A DNA stretch of 64,000 nucleotides from Gracilariopsis chorda (GCA_003194525.1 NBIV01000168.1:62001-126000), one strand, 5' to 3'. Shown: positions 45,006-55,401, numbered from the stretch's first letter. Notes: generated from the letters alone by a model not told the origin. Translations and numbers: made by a program.

Positions 45006-47279
45006 ATGGCCGACATTGCGATTATCCCGCTTCCAAGCCCATCTGCGCGTAACATTCTGGTAACATCAGCTCTACCGTACGTCAACAACTACCCCCATTT
45101 GGGCAACATCATCGGTGCCGTTCTTTCTGCCGATGTGTATTCACGTTATGCCCGCCAGCGATCGTACAACGTGATATACGTATGTGGAACCGATGAATAC
45201 GGCACAGCAACCGAAACAAAAGCACAACAGGAGAGATTAACTCCGCGACAGATCTGCGACAAGTACCATGCACTTCATCGTGAAGTGTATGAGTGGTTCG
45301 ACATCAGCTTCGACATATTCGGGCGAACAAGTACAGAAGCGCACACATCGATTGTGCAATCGGTGTTCCAAAAAGTTCATGAGAACGGTTTTATCACGGA
45401 AGATACCATAACCCAACTCTACTGCGACAAGGTGTGTCACCGTTTTCTGGCCGATCGTTACGTGAATGGAGATTGTCCACATTGCGGTTTCGACGATGCG
45501 AGGGGTGACCAATGCGACAATTGTGGGCGCATGCTCAATCCTGCGGAACTTTTGCGGCCACGTTGTTCCACATGTGGAAACGAGCCCATATCACGATCTA
45601 CCACCCATCTCTTTTTGGATTTACCCAAACTGCAACCCAGGTTGGAAAAGTGGGTGGACGAAACCTCCAAGAAAGGAAACTGGACAAACAATGCACTGCG
45701 TATGACACAAACATGGTTGAATGATCAACTGAAGGTTAGATGCATCACAAGGGATCTAAAATGGGGTGTACCCGTTCCTTTGGAAGGTTTCACGGACAAA
45801 GTGTTTTACGTTTGGTTTGATGCGCCATTAGGATACCCTTCCATCACCGCCGGTCTTTGCGGGGATGACTGGAAGAAATGGTGGCTGCCTGACGAAGGAG
45901 TGGACATCAAACTCGTACAATTCATGGGCAAGGATAATGTGCCGTTCCATACCATAGTGTTTCCGGGCGCTTTGATAGCCACCGCAGATGCATGGACCAT
46001 GTTACATCACATCTCCACAACAGACTACCTCAACTACGAGAACGGAAAATTCAGCAAGAGTCGCGGCATAGGAGTTTTTGGCAACGACGCTATAGAAACG
46101 GGCATCCCATCAGAAGTATGGCGGTACTACTTGTTGCTCAATCGGCCGGAAGGGTCGGACGCGGTTTTCACATGGGATGACCTTGCCGTCAAAAACAACG
46201 ACGAATTGATCAAGACGCTGGGAAACTTCATCAATCGCGTGGTAACATTTCTGTACAAGTCGTTCAACGGCGTGGTTCCGGGGCTGATTGCGGACGATGA
46301 AGAAGACAACCAATTTACCAAGACCGTGAACGAAGAACTTTCAAACTACAAACGGCTTATGGACGACGTAAGTCTGAAAGCGGGGCTGAAAAAAGCGATG
46401 GCGATCGCCAGTATCGGGAACCAGTACCTGCAAAGAAAAGCACCGTGGAACCTAATCAAGGAAGGAAAGAGAGCTCTAGCAGGCAGCGCGCTGACGTACG
46501 GCGCGAACCTAGTGATTCTGGTTACGATTGTTTTGGAACCGTTCTTGGGGACAAAGTTTTCTGTGAAAGTGTTCTCGCAACTGGGACTGCAGTATGAAGC
46601 AGGGCTGAACAACTTGATTCCGGAGCGGTTCGAAGCGTTGCACTGGTTAAAGGCGGGGATGAAAACGTGCAAACCTCAAATCTTGTTCAGCACACTGACG
46701 CAGGACCAGGTTTCAGAGTTTCGCAACAGGTTCAGTGGCGACAGTGCAAACGCGAGGAGCAAGCAGAATGCAGACGATGAGAAGGTTTTCGGGCTCGATT
46801 TGAGAGTTGGACAAGTGGTTGAGGTGAAGGAACATGAAGACTCGGAGCGCCTTTTCGTAAGTAAAGTGAACGTGGGAGAAAGTGAAGCGCGGACGATTGT
46901 GGCCGGATTGCGCGGTGTGTATACTGGTGAGGAACTGAAGGGACGCAAGGTAGTGGTGGTATGTAACCTGAAGAGGGCGAATCTTGCCGGGGTGGAGTCG
47001 CAGGGCATGATGCTAGTGGCCGAAAAGAAGAAGGCTACGAAGCTTTTGGCGGTGGACGAGGACGCGTGTATCGGGGCGCGCATCACTGCCGACGGTGTGG
47101 CGACGAGGGAGTCGGAGGAGCTCCTGGATCGAAAGGGATTTCAGGCGGCTAGTAAGCTGCTGCGCGTTGGGCAGGGTGGGGACATTGTGTTCGATAAGAC
47201 GCATCGCCTTGTGGTTGAGGGGAGTGAGGCGGCTGGTGTTCGCTCGCAGGGCGTTCCGGAGGGCGGAAAGGTGAAGTAA
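45006..47279 (+). CDS. METRS: Methionyl-tRNA synthetase with C-terminal tRNA-binding domain
   Basis: A complete 757-residue class I synthetase that charges tRNA-Met. The HIGH motif reads HLGN at 31-34 (SALPYVNNYPHLGNIIG) and KMSKS reads KFSKS at 348-352. A four-Cys zinc knob lies at 140-190 (C157PHC, C170DNC, C187STC). The anticodon-binding helix bundle follows from about 390 to 560. Residues about 595-757 form an EMAPII/Trbp111-type OB-fold (FGLDLRVGQVVEV, VCNLKRANLAGVESQGM), which is fused to cytosolic MetRS in plants and several algae. No targeting peptide is evident, so cytosolic. Single exon, with the first Met chosen. The next gene on the same strand starts 476 bp downstream. Confidence 0.95.
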   Translation: MADIAIIPLPSPSARNILVTSALPYVNNYPHLGNIIGAVLSADVYSRYARQRSYNVIYVCGTDEYGTATETKAQQERLTPRQICDKYHALHREVYEWFDISFDIFGRTSTEAHTSIVQSVFQKVHENGFITEDTITQLYCDKVCHRFLADRYVNGDCPHCGFDDARGDQCDNCGRMLNPAELLRPRCSTCGNEPISRSTTHLFLDLPKLQPRLEKWVDETSKKGNWTNNALRMTQTWLNDQLKVRCITRDLKWGVPVPLEGFTDKVFYVWFDAPLGYPSITAGLCGDDWKKWWLPDEGVDIKLVQFMGKDNVPFHTIVFPGALIATADAWTMLHHISTTDYLNYENGKFSKSRGIGVFGNDAIETGIPSEVWRYYLLLNRPEGSDAVFTWDDLAVKNNDELIKTLGNFINRVVTFLYKSFNGVVPGLIADDEEDNQFTKTVNEELSNYKRLMDDVSLKAGLKKAMAIASIGNQYLQRKAPWNLIKEGKRALAGSALTYGANLVILVTIVLEPFLGTKFSVKVFSQLGLQYEAGLNNLIPERFEALHWLKAGMKTCKPQILFSTLTQDQVSEFRNRFSGDSANARSKQNADDEKVFGLDLRVGQVVEVKEHEDSERLFVSKVNVGESEARTIVAGLRGVYTGEELKGRKVVVVCNLKRANLAGVESQGMMLVAEKKKATKLLAVDEDACIGARITADGVATRESEELLDRKGFQAASKLLRVGQGGDIVFDKTHRLVVEGSEAAGVRSQGVPEGGKVK

Positions 47280-47588
47280 AGGGAGTGCCCGAGCGCGGGC
47301 CAGACCCGATAAACTTGCGGATGAGCAGAAAGCGCCGTGCACCAGCCCAACATTCGCAAACAATCCGCTCGCAGAAATGGTTCAACGTTACACGAACATC
47401 CACTGCAGCCGCCACACGTGGCCAGCGCTCGCGTCGCAAGCCGAATCATGCGCCACGCCGAAGCGCTGTCATACGTGTACGGTGTGCAGGACGCACAGAG
47501 ATTGAAAGCGCGTGCCACTCGCTGCACGCGCGCATGCAGCACACACCTCACAGGCCGAGCTGTGCCACGCCACCATGCACAGCTTGTG

Positions 47589-47616
47589 CCTGCCCCCCAC
47601 CCCCCCCCCCCCAACC
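47589..47616. repeat. Cytosine-rich tract in the 5' region of the GTPase gene
   Basis: Runs of C interrupted by single A residues lie about 150 bp upstream of the GTPase start. Such tracts are prone to length change and can form G-quadruplex on the other strand; a regulatory role is speculative. Confidence 0.6.
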
Positions 47617-47755
47617 CCTGCCACCATGCACCTTTCGCCACAACCGCGTCCTGCACACTTTTCTTAACTGTGAACCCTCACAACACCAAAACGCCCGACC
47701 ACCCCCAACATCATTGCATGCTCCCATCTCCGAAACCAATTCCGTTATATACCAA

Positions 47756-49504
47756 ATGGCTTCTACTCATGACTGGGTCTCCTCCGTGAAGGGCGCTTCC
47801 GGAGACCGACGGCGTCGAGCTTCCGCTTCCACCGAACTCACTCCCGCTCCAGACCGCTCCGAGGTACAGCGCGCAGCAAACACCGCTCCCACCGGTGACC
47901 TCGCCCCAGAGGACGATGAGGGTTTCATCGAGTACAAGTGGAGTCTCGTCTCCCCCTCCCGCGACCGTTTCGCCCAACTAGTAACCCAGCTCAACTTCAG
48001 ACTATCCGAGGGTAACGGCGAGGCCATATACGAGTTGGGCGTCGAAGATAACGGCACCAAGAAGGGTCTGTCACCCGATCGACTCGCCGCCTCTCTGAAA
48101 ACCCTCACCGAAATGGCGCACGAGCTGGGTGCAGAAACGCAGGTACTACGCGAGGCTGACGGCAAGCAGGGACGCGTTGCACAAGTTCTGGTCAGAAAGG
48201 TGCCCAAAGCGCTAGAGGACTACGTTGATATTCGTATCGCCGTGGCAGGAAACGTCGATTCCGGAAAGAGCACCCTCGTCGGCGTCCTCACGGGCACCGG
48301 AGCGCTCGACAACGGCAGGGGTCTAGCTCGTTCCCAGATTTTTACTCACAAGCACGAGATGGAGACTGGTCGCACTTCCACAGTGTCACAGGCCATCATC
48401 GGCTTTGACTCAACGGGCTCCGTTGTAAACTATACCGATGTTAGGCACCTCACGTGGTCGGACGTCGTCGAGAAGGCCTCAAAGGTGCTAACGTTCTTCG
48501 ATCTCGCCGGACACGAACGCTACCTCAAGACAACCGTGTTTGGACTTACCGCGCACGCGCCGGACTACTGCATGCTGGTTGTAGGTGCAAACATGGGCGT
48601 TCTGCGCATGACAAAAGAGCATTTGGCAATCACTCTCGCTCTCAAAGTGCCAGTGTACATAGTAGTAACCAAGATTGATCTCGCTCCAGAGCAGATTTAC
48701 AATCACACCCTCACAACATTACAACGTATACTCAAGAGTCCAAGCGCTGGAAGAAAACTCCCGGTCCTCGTCAAGAGCATGGACGAAGTCACATTAGCAG
48801 CTCAGAACATCGTCAACGATCGTGTAGTGCCAATATTCTCCATTTCAAACGTGACCGGAGAGGGACTACACTTGCTTAGATCCTTCTTGAATCTCGTTCC
48901 GTCACGGCGGAACTGGCGTCAGCATATGGGAGAGCCAGCCGAGTTTGCAATCGATGAAACCTTTGTAGTCCCCGGCGTCGGAACTGTCGTAGCTGGCACA
49001 ACAACAGCCGGTGCGGTGAGCTTAGGCCAGGTGCTCAACCTCGGACCCGATGGTCGTGGAAAATTCATCAGAGCCCAAGTCAAGTCTGTGCATTACAAAC
49101 GGACGCCCGTCAAGCGCGTTGTTGCTGGCCAGGCTGGTTCATTAGCTCTGAAAAAAGTGAAGCGTTCCGCCGTGCGGAAAGGAATGGTCCTGCTCGATGC
49201 AAGTGTACGCCCCGGTGCAGTGCGCGAATTCACGGCTGAAGTACTTGTGTTGTACCACGGTACCACCATTCGCGAGGGCTACGAGCCAGTGCTGCATTGC
49301 GAAACCATTCGACAGGCAGCCAGAGTGCTTTCCATTGATTCGCCAATAATCAGAACGGGCGACCGCGCAGTCATCAAGTTCCGCTTCATGTACCACCCTG
49401 AGTACGTCAAAGTCGGAGCGCGCTTCATTTTCCGTGAGGGCAGAACAAAAGGCCTTGGAAAAATCCTGTCGGTGGACTCAACGCAACAGCGGACGAGCAC
49501 GTGA
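47756..49504 (+). CDS. GTPBP1: GTPBP1/GTPBP2-family translational GTPase
   Basis: A 583-residue EF-Tu-like GTPase. GTP-binding motifs are clear: G1 GNVDSGKST at 165-173, G3 DLAGHE at 249-254, G4 TKID at 305-308. Two beta-barrel domains follow (FVVPGVGTVVAGTTTAG; GYEPVLHCETIR; IIRTGDRAVIKFRF). The long N-terminal extension with FIEYKWSLVSP and AIYELGVEDNGTKKGLS is specific to the GTPBP1/2 (GP-1) family, which acts in ribosome rescue and exosome-linked mRNA decay in animals. The frame is open from 47285, but those extra 157 residues are Cys/His/Pro-rich and unlike the family. I therefore start at the Met at 47756, whose context CAAATGG is good. It ends convergently with the DNA polymerase gene, 325 bp apart. 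Confidence 0.92.
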   Translation: MASTHDWVSSVKGASGDRRRRASASTELTPAPDRSEVQRAANTAPTGDLAPEDDEGFIEYKWSLVSPSRDRFAQLVTQLNFRLSEGNGEAIYELGVEDNGTKKGLSPDRLAASLKTLTEMAHELGAETQVLREADGKQGRVAQVLVRKVPKALEDYVDIRIAVAGNVDSGKSTLVGVLTGTGALDNGRGLARSQIFTHKHEMETGRTSTVSQAIIGFDSTGSVVNYTDVRHLTWSDVVEKASKVLTFFDLAGHERYLKTTVFGLTAHAPDYCMLVVGANMGVLRMTKEHLAITLALKVPVYIVVTKIDLAPEQIYNHTLTTLQRILKSPSAGRKLPVLVKSMDEVTLAAQNIVNDRVVPIFSISNVTGEGLHLLRSFLNLVPSRRNWRQHMGEPAEFAIDETFVVPGVGTVVAGTTTAGAVSLGQVLNLGPDGRGKFIRAQVKSVHYKRTPVKRVVAGQAGSLALKKVKRSAVRKGMVLLDASVRPGAVREFTAEVLVLYHGTTIREGYEPVLHCETIRQAARVLSIDSPIIRTGDRAVIKFRFMYHPEYVKVGARFIFREGRTKGLGKILSVDSTQQRTST

Positions 49505-49829
49505 AAATCAATTCGCGTCAATCCCGCCAATGCAATGGGTCCCATGAGCATGTAACCGTTGCTCACCGAAGAGGTGTGTGTGCGCCTTGTGCATGTGTGT
49601 GCACCTTCTTCTCGTCCTCCGTGTATCATTATTGTTTTGTGTCACGGCTCAGCCCATCCCTTGCTCATTAAAAGGCCATGTTCTTTTAAGCGTCCTTTTG
49701 ATGCGTACCTCGCCCTCGCAGATCACCACTGCAAAAGAAGTGCATGAACAATCCTCGAAACGCACCAAAGAAAAGGAATCCGCCGTCCCTTTTGGGTGCT
49801 GGCGGTTGCGAAGTGCGTCTCTGTTCCCG

Positions 49830-52292
49830 TCACTTCGCATCATACCAGGACTGCGCACACTTTGCATCCACAGTCAAGTCAACACGAAGCTCAATGTCAA
49901 GCGGGTTCTTCATTTTCTCCACAACAATAGGCAAGGCAATATCCGCCGACTCTTCCGGTCCTTCAAGAATGATTTCATCATGAACTTGAAGGATAATGTT
50001 CCATCCCAAGGCCCTCAACACCCGATCTTGATGCAGCTTCAACATGGCCCCCATGACCAAATCAGCCGCTGAACCCTGCAACGGTGCATTAATCGCAGCT
50101 CTCTGTGCATGATATCTCTCGTGCATCCTGTCCGAAGCAATATCCGGTAGATGACGTCTTCTACCGGTTATCGTTTCCACAAACTGGTGGTCCCGGAGGA
50201 ATCGCTTGCATTGTCGTTGCCACTGCCGCACTTCTTGACGCTCCTTGTACCATAGATTCAAGGTTTCTGCCGCCTCTTCTTCGCTGGTGTTCCAGTCCCG
50301 TGCAAGTCCAACAATAGTCTTTCCGTAAGCTATGGAAAAGTTAAGCGTCTTTGCCTTTCTTCGCTCAACCGGAAACATGTCCTTGAGCAGCGGCAAACTA
50401 GACGCCGGATCCGAGCGCTCTTCTCTTTCCAAGATACACTTTTTCTGTTCAACAGCTCTTTTCACGTCGTCAAACATAGTCAAGGCAGTTCTAGAATGAA
50501 AATCCCCTCCCGCGTGAAACGCTTCAATCATGGACTTGCACTCCGTAATATGAGCAAGAAGGCGGAGCTCCAACTGCCCATAATCAGCAACAATAAGCGA
50601 TTTGCCAGCCTCTGGCACAAAAGCCTTGCGAATTCGATAACGGTCTTTTTCAAGCGCCGGTTGGTTCTGCAGGTTCGGTCGCCGCGACGACAGGCGCCCC
50701 GTTTCCGTATTCAAGTTAAGAGACGCATGAATGCGACCATCGCCGCCAGGCCACTGTTGCAGCGGGACGATGAAGCTGGACATCAGGCTCGAAATAGCCG
50801 TGGCGCCGATAAGATGATCAATCGCACAGCTCATTTCACGATCGCTCTGATTCTGTTTCTTGGCGGATTTGTTGGCCAGTTTGTTCATCGCCTTTGCCGA
50901 GACGCTGGGCCATCCTTTGGCGGTGTATTCATGCGGCTTCTTTCCCAAGCCCTCTAACACGACGTCTCGTTTGACCTTTTTCGGATTGGGCCCCGTGTAC
51001 ATTTGATAGAGCTTGTTGTGCTCTTCAGACTGGCTGGATTGAAGTTCTGCGAGATAGCGGTTCTTGAGCTCTCCGGTAAGGACGAGGTTGAAGCACTTGC
51101 GACGCGGTAGGGACAGACTGGGCTGCAGCTTATTGTTGCACGGTGCGAAAAACAAGTGCTGCTTCTGCAGGTCGGAGTGCAGATTCATGTACTTTGCATC
51201 CGGGGAGTGTGTCTGCGCCCAAGCCCGGAAGTGATCTTCCAAACGCAGCTGGTCAGCGCGGGCGTGTACAGCTGCGGTTTTCAACCATTCGGTATCAACC
51301 TTGAATCCAAGTCGTTCCATATCCGTGAGCAGTTCGCCGAACGGAACTAGCAAGGCCACATACAAATCATACAAGGTTTGATATCTAGCAGTGATCTGAG
51401 TGGTACTGTTGCATCCGTGAATGCGCATGGTCTGCAGCTCGGTGCGCAAGCGATGGCACAAACGGTGCGTGAGCTCAGCGTCCATGGAAGCGTACTGAAT
51501 CCATTCGTGCCTCAAGGCCGGGTTGTTGTGAATAGCGAGAGTGTGCAAGGCGGCCTTTTTCCCAAGCAGGGCGGAGAAGCGTTCATGCATGGGGGTCTTT
51601 CTGAGCCCGTCGTGCAAAAACTGTTTACAAAGCTCTTGCAAGGAGTACTTGCGGAGTGAAGAATCGGCCAATCGAGCCATGTGCATAGTATCGCCAGCAA
51701 AGCCACGAAGCGCAATGCCGTGGTTTGCCAGTACGTGTCTGTCAAACGAATAGTTGTGCCACACCTTTTGCGTGGCGCGACTCTCGAAGTACGGGCGCAG
51801 CACCTGCAAGACGCCCGGTTGCAAGCAATCCACAAAGAGACGGGCGCCCGTGCCAAAGTCGACATGATGGCCAGCGTACGCAGTGGCGCAGATGACGCGG
51901 CCATTGCCAACCGGCGACTGCCTGGACGGATCGACGGCGTGCGTTTCGGTGTCCCACGCGACGACGGTGTCCGGGGGCAGTTCAAACAAGGCAGCGACGA
52001 CGGAGGTGGCGGCGCGAACGTCCTGCACGACGGTGACATTGTCCGGGTGCGGCGCGGGGGAAAGCGCGCCGGCGGCGTGCGCGAACAAGCGGCGGCACGC
52101 TGCGCGGCGTACGGCGCGATGGAGACGAGGCGCAAGCAGCGGCATCGCCGTCGCGGCGCGCAGGCGGGGCGCGCGCCGCGCCGCGCGTGTCAAACGCAAC
52201 AGCGCCAGCGCGCCGCTCGCGCACGTGGCTACGCGTCCACGCGGCTTGTCGCTGCCAGTACGAGCTGGGTAAGGGACTGGTCTTACAAGCAA
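49830..52292 (-). CDS. POP: Organellar PolA-type DNA polymerase (POP) with 3'-5' exonuclease
   Basis: An 820-residue family A polymerase without a 5'-3' exonuclease domain. A DnaQ-like proofreading domain comes first: ExoI WDTETH (Asp114, Glu116), ExoII NYSFDRH (Asp184), ExoIII YASMDAELTH. The polymerase follows: motif A VADYGQLELRLLAH (the DYGQLELR form, where bacterial Pol I has DYSQIELR), motif B RRKAKTLNFSIAYGKT, motif C LQVHDEIILEGP. This arrangement is that of plant and protist organellar DNA polymerase, which replicates plastid and mitochondrial DNA. The first 70 residues are Arg/Ala-rich with almost no acids, a plausible transit peptide. Met50 is an alternative start that could give different targeting. 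Single exon. Confidence 0.93.
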   Translation of the reverse strand: MLVRPVPYPARTGSDKPRGRVATCASGALALLRLTRAARRAPRLRAATAMPLLAPRLHRAVRRAACRRLFAHAAGALSPAPHPDNVTVVQDVRAATSVVAALFELPPDTVVAWDTETHAVDPSRQSPVGNGRVICATAYAGHHVDFGTGARLFVDCLQPGVLQVLRPYFESRATQKVWHNYSFDRHVLANHGIALRGFAGDTMHMARLADSSLRKYSLQELCKQFLHDGLRKTPMHERFSALLGKKAALHTLAIHNNPALRHEWIQYASMDAELTHRLCHRLRTELQTMRIHGCNSTTQITARYQTLYDLYVALLVPFGELLTDMERLGFKVDTEWLKTAAVHARADQLRLEDHFRAWAQTHSPDAKYMNLHSDLQKQHLFFAPCNNKLQPSLSLPRRKCFNLVLTGELKNRYLAELQSSQSEEHNKLYQMYTGPNPKKVKRDVVLEGLGKKPHEYTAKGWPSVSAKAMNKLANKSAKKQNQSDREMSCAIDHLIGATAISSLMSSFIVPLQQWPGGDGRIHASLNLNTETGRLSSRRPNLQNQPALEKDRYRIRKAFVPEAGKSLIVADYGQLELRLLAHITECKSMIEAFHAGGDFHSRTALTMFDDVKRAVEQKKCILEREERSDPASSLPLLKDMFPVERRKAKTLNFSIAYGKTIVGLARDWNTSEEEAAETLNLWYKERQEVRQWQRQCKRFLRDHQFVETITGRRRHLPDIASDRMHERYHAQRAAINAPLQGSAADLVMGAMLKLHQDRVLRALGWNIILQVHDEIILEGPEESADIALPIVVEKMKNPLDIELRVDLTVDAKCAQSWYDAK

Positions 52293-53195
52293 AAGCCCAT
52301 GCCATTAGTGTCGCTGCTAGTACGCTCGGGGTGAGGGATACCGTATGGAGTCACTGGCGCAGTAGCAGTTGAAGTGGAGTAGCAGACAAAGTGAGAATGA
52401 TATTGTGAGTGTCATTATGCACGAGGAAACGACATCGGACGACGACAGTCCTTAATATGCCCCGTTCTTAGCTAAAAGAGGACAATAAATGGGTTCGTAG
52501 CTCGAGAGTACCAGCACGGGCATGCAATGCCAATATAGTGAATAGGCACCAACTGTGACAAAGAACCAAGATGAAAGGAAGAAAACAAACCCAGTAGTGA
52601 CCGCACAACACAACCAGCGCCAAAGTTCGGGACAATGTAGCAAAAGACTACACCAGCAAGTATCCTACGCAATCAAAACCTTAGATCTAGCGTGATGCTG
52701 ATGATCAGTTTAAGTATAACACAATGTTCAACACGTACGACCAAAAACTTAGGTCTAGTACGTGGCCGAAACGTTTTGTGCTACAAAATACGGACCCAAA
52801 CAAATTCAGTGTAGTAAAAGCACGTAAGAAGATGCGGGAGATTTGGCCGCAACACGTATAGGGATGGGTGGTGAAGAGTGTGGTTGATGGCAGGAAGGGG
52901 CAGACTACTCTAAGAGAAGGTGGGAGTTGCTAAAGAGAGGAGAAGTGGTCTGGCCCGAGTTGGCTTGGAGGCCGCCGAGCTCGGGATTTTGTATACAATT
53001 GTTCTATGTGCATACACCCTAGTTGTGCATACTAGGTCTAGGTAACACCCCATAATAACCTGTTATGGGACATCTCCTTGCCATGAGGGACCAGCTTTGC
53101 AAAAGGTATTATACCTCTTAGGTTGTTTTGTCGTCTTTATAATATCTGGTGAGGGCTCTAGATAATTCAACGAAAATTGTTCCAGCCACCTCATC
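52293..53195. other. Upstream of the polymerase gene, no gene seen
   Basis: This 0.9-kb stretch should contain the polymerase promoter on its left. No convincing ORF, RNA gene or repeat is visible in the rest. Confidence 0.45.
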
Positions 53196-53603
53196 ATGCC
53201 CCGGCCAGACGCAACCGCCATCATTTGCAATATTTCTGAGGACTCTAGTTCCTCTATCCCATACTGTGACCTCTTCGAAGTGGAAGCAAAAGAAGAAAGC
53301 GCGTTGTCACCTTCTTGGACCACACAAATGGCAACGGAAACACTTCCTGATAATGTTGAGGGCTTCGAGTTTTCCTCGCCTTTACTGCTCGAACTACAGG
53401 GAATCTTAGGTCGTATTCCGGAGAAAGAGTTGAAAATGGAAGACGTCCTTACCACTCTTAATGGTCTCATATCCCAAGCGCCAACATTGTATGGGCGCGG
53501 ACTGATGCATGGGGCAGTATTTGCTTCAAATTGTCATTGCTTGCAGAATTCTACTCCTCTTCATTCCTGCTTCCCTATTATAGACCAGCGTCTTAGTAAG
53601 TAA
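53196..53603 (+). CDS. Hypothetical 135-aa protein, possible first exon
   Basis: Acidic protein with no recognised domain. The segment ESALSPSWTTQMATETLPDN, then PLLLELQGILGRIPEKELKM, EDVLTTLNGLIS looks like ordinary globular protein and is not a shadow of a longer frame. The last 25 residues look less protein-like. Near the stop there is a good 5' splice-site word GTAAGT (53597-53602, in CTTAGTAAGTAAAC), so the gene may be spliced to sequence further right. It could equally be spurious. Confidence 0.4.
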   Translation: MPRPDATAIICNISEDSSSSIPYCDLFEVEAKEESALSPSWTTQMATETLPDNVEGFEFSSPLLLELQGILGRIPEKELKMEDVLTTLNGLISQAPTLYGRGLMHGAVFASNCHCLQNSTPLHSCFPIIDQRLSK

Positions 53604-53779
53604 ACACCGCTGTAAGCTTCCTCTACCTTTGCTTCTTCGCGGCAGGCACGGTAGCTGGAGCGTGTGTGGCAGCACGTGCAATGCGAAAAGATGCTCTGCT
53701 AGGTGAGAAACAGGGTGCAAACAGCGGTGTACAGCTCGCGACGGTGTCTGGGAGCGGGGAGAGGGGGTAAATGACGGAC

Positions 53780-54028
53780 ATGGGGCTGGATGGCGCTGCT
53801 GCTGCAGCGGACTGTGGCGGCAGGTGCGATCTTAGTGGCTCTGTTCGGGGCGCAGCGGCTGCGGCGGCGGGATGCTAGCTGCGCCACGGGGGAAGTTGTG
53901 TGGGAAGCGGCGAGAGATCAGACACCACGTTCCAAGCACGCAAGAACTGGAGAGAGCGCTACAAGTATCTGGCACCACCCAGCGTACAGGGCAATTTGGC
54001 CTTTAAGCAGACCGCAAAGGCACTATAA
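53780..54028 (+). CDS. Small hypothetical protein, reading frame switches
   Basis: In a GC-rich stretch two frames give plausible halves of one small protein. The frame starting at 53790 encodes a hydrophobic N-terminus (MALLLQRTVAAGAILVALFG then RLRRR), like a mitochondrial or membrane anchor. Another frame ending at the TAA at 54026-54028 encodes FQARKNWRERYKYLAPPSVQ, a convincing soluble C-terminus. They overlap around 53880-53915 and would need a frameshift or tiny splice event to join. I cannot decide between an error in the sequence, a mutation or chance; no family is recognised. If unshifted, the first frame runs on to 54104. Confidence 0.3.
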
Positions 54029-54104
54029 AGCGCACGAGGCTGCGCGAGACGGCGACGGAAAAGCGGCACCGCGCGGTGCACAAGCTGTGTGGTTGCTCAG
54101 CTGA

Positions 54105-54647
54105 GGCAAGAGTATGCATTGCGACATCCCACCACGGTGAGACCGGCGAGTTAATCTCTGCCTGGCTCCAGTGGAGTGGTGGCAAACGTCACTTCCCTCT
54201 GCGGGTGCAATTGAAAGTGGCAGGTGGGCAGAGGAGGACGGCTGGCGTGGTCGTCGGTGAGGATGGCTATGAGTGGCACCAGAGGTGGAAACGCCAAGAG
54301 GGGGGTTGGCCCTTAGAATGAGATCGCATCCCATATTGACTCCACCCCGTTTCCGCCTTTTCCACCTAGGGCACTGATGGGGGAGAATGCCTGACATTCA
54401 TCTATGGCAACAGCAGGGGATAAAGTGCCTGCAAGTGCCTGACAGATATGTATCCTAATCATTCGTTTCACTAAGTGGAGCCAGAAGGACGGATAGTTGC
54501 AATTTATCCATTTTTAATGTAGTACAGTATGATTAATTCAACTAACTGCTTGAATTTCCAAGAAATCCATTATTCGCATGGGGCCTTTCCGAATCGCATT
54601 AAGGTAGGAGATGCGAGTTCTGAAGGCCAGGCCAGGTTGCCCCACTT
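54105..54647. other. No gene seen
   Basis: GC-rich to about 54350, then AT-rich. Overlapping open frames on both strands here look like composition artefacts. Confidence 0.4.
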
Positions 54648-55025
54648 ACTAGTGTCTATCCGCCCGGATGTAATGTTGCCAAATGATTATTTTTTGAAGG
54701 TTTTGAACCTTTCATACACGCGTCAGAAACGGTGTTTTTGAATCAAAAGTACGTTTTTGATATCAAAAAAGCCGGTTTTCTGAAGCTCTGTAGTAAATTA
54801 GCCATATTTCACAAGCACATCTCTATCAACCCATTTGGTTGTCTTAAGTTTCTGCTTCTCACCTAGCATAAACAACGGAAGCTTAGAATTTTTGCTATAC
54901 AAAAACATGTTGCATAACTTATACGGACTACAAAAGGCAAAAAATTCCGATCAAAATAACTAAAATTAAACGTAAAGTTGATTGTTTTGACCTCATATGA
55001 GGTCAGCGGTCCGATAGACACTAGT
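54648..55025. mobile_element. 378-bp MITE with 13-bp inverted ends and the piggyBac-type palindrome
   Basis: ACTAGTGTCTATC at 54648-54660 is inverted exactly at 55013-55025. Just inside the right end is the palindrome TGACCTCATATGAGGTCA (54988-55005) that also occurs at both piggyBac termini, and the order GTCTATC, GGACC, palindrome resembles GTGTATCTGACC, palindrome at 38.7 kb. The interior is AT-rich and non-coding. It is probably a non-autonomous relative of that piggyBac element. Confidence 0.65.
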
Positions 55026-55140
55026 GGTAGAGGCTTCCATTTAGGGGGCTTCAGAAAATTGATTTCTGGGGCTCAAAAATCAGAAAATCGATTTTTGAAA
55101 GCCACAAAACTAAACCGCACCCAGAAAAGGCGGAAACCGA

Positions 55141-55401
55141 CTATTCCCACCCCGTCTGACCAACATGGTTTAAGTAAACGATGATGGACGAGTTAACGCA
55201 CTCGATTTTTTGTTTGGCTTGAGCAAGAAAATCGAGTTTGGGAAGAGTTGAAGCTCCAGGCTGTAAGTAGCAGAGGAGCATATCAGGTTTTTTCCAGCTG
55301 CCACGACGTTGGATGTGCAAGATATGCTCATTTTCTGTGTAGTCAGGCGTCGCACCACCATAGCGGAAGCAGTGCGATGTGATGTGCGGGCTTCTCGGAT
55401 C
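55141..55401 (-). pseudogene. DIRS tyrosine recombinase, C-terminal part
   Basis: It contains SPHITSHCFRYGGAT, with the H-x-x-R of the catalytic core, then HIQRRGSWKKPDM with the following Trp, and MLLCYLQPG where the nucleophilic Tyr is expected. It joins in frame to the part at 56245-56861 when the LTR and one copy of the target site are ignored. Confidence 0.75.

Noticed and set aside
47285-47755. N-terminal extension of the GTPase (open frame from 47285)
   Set aside because: It is Cys/His/Pro-rich, unlike the family, contains the C-tract, begins 5 bp after the MetRS stop, and the Met at 47756 has good context and starts the conserved part.
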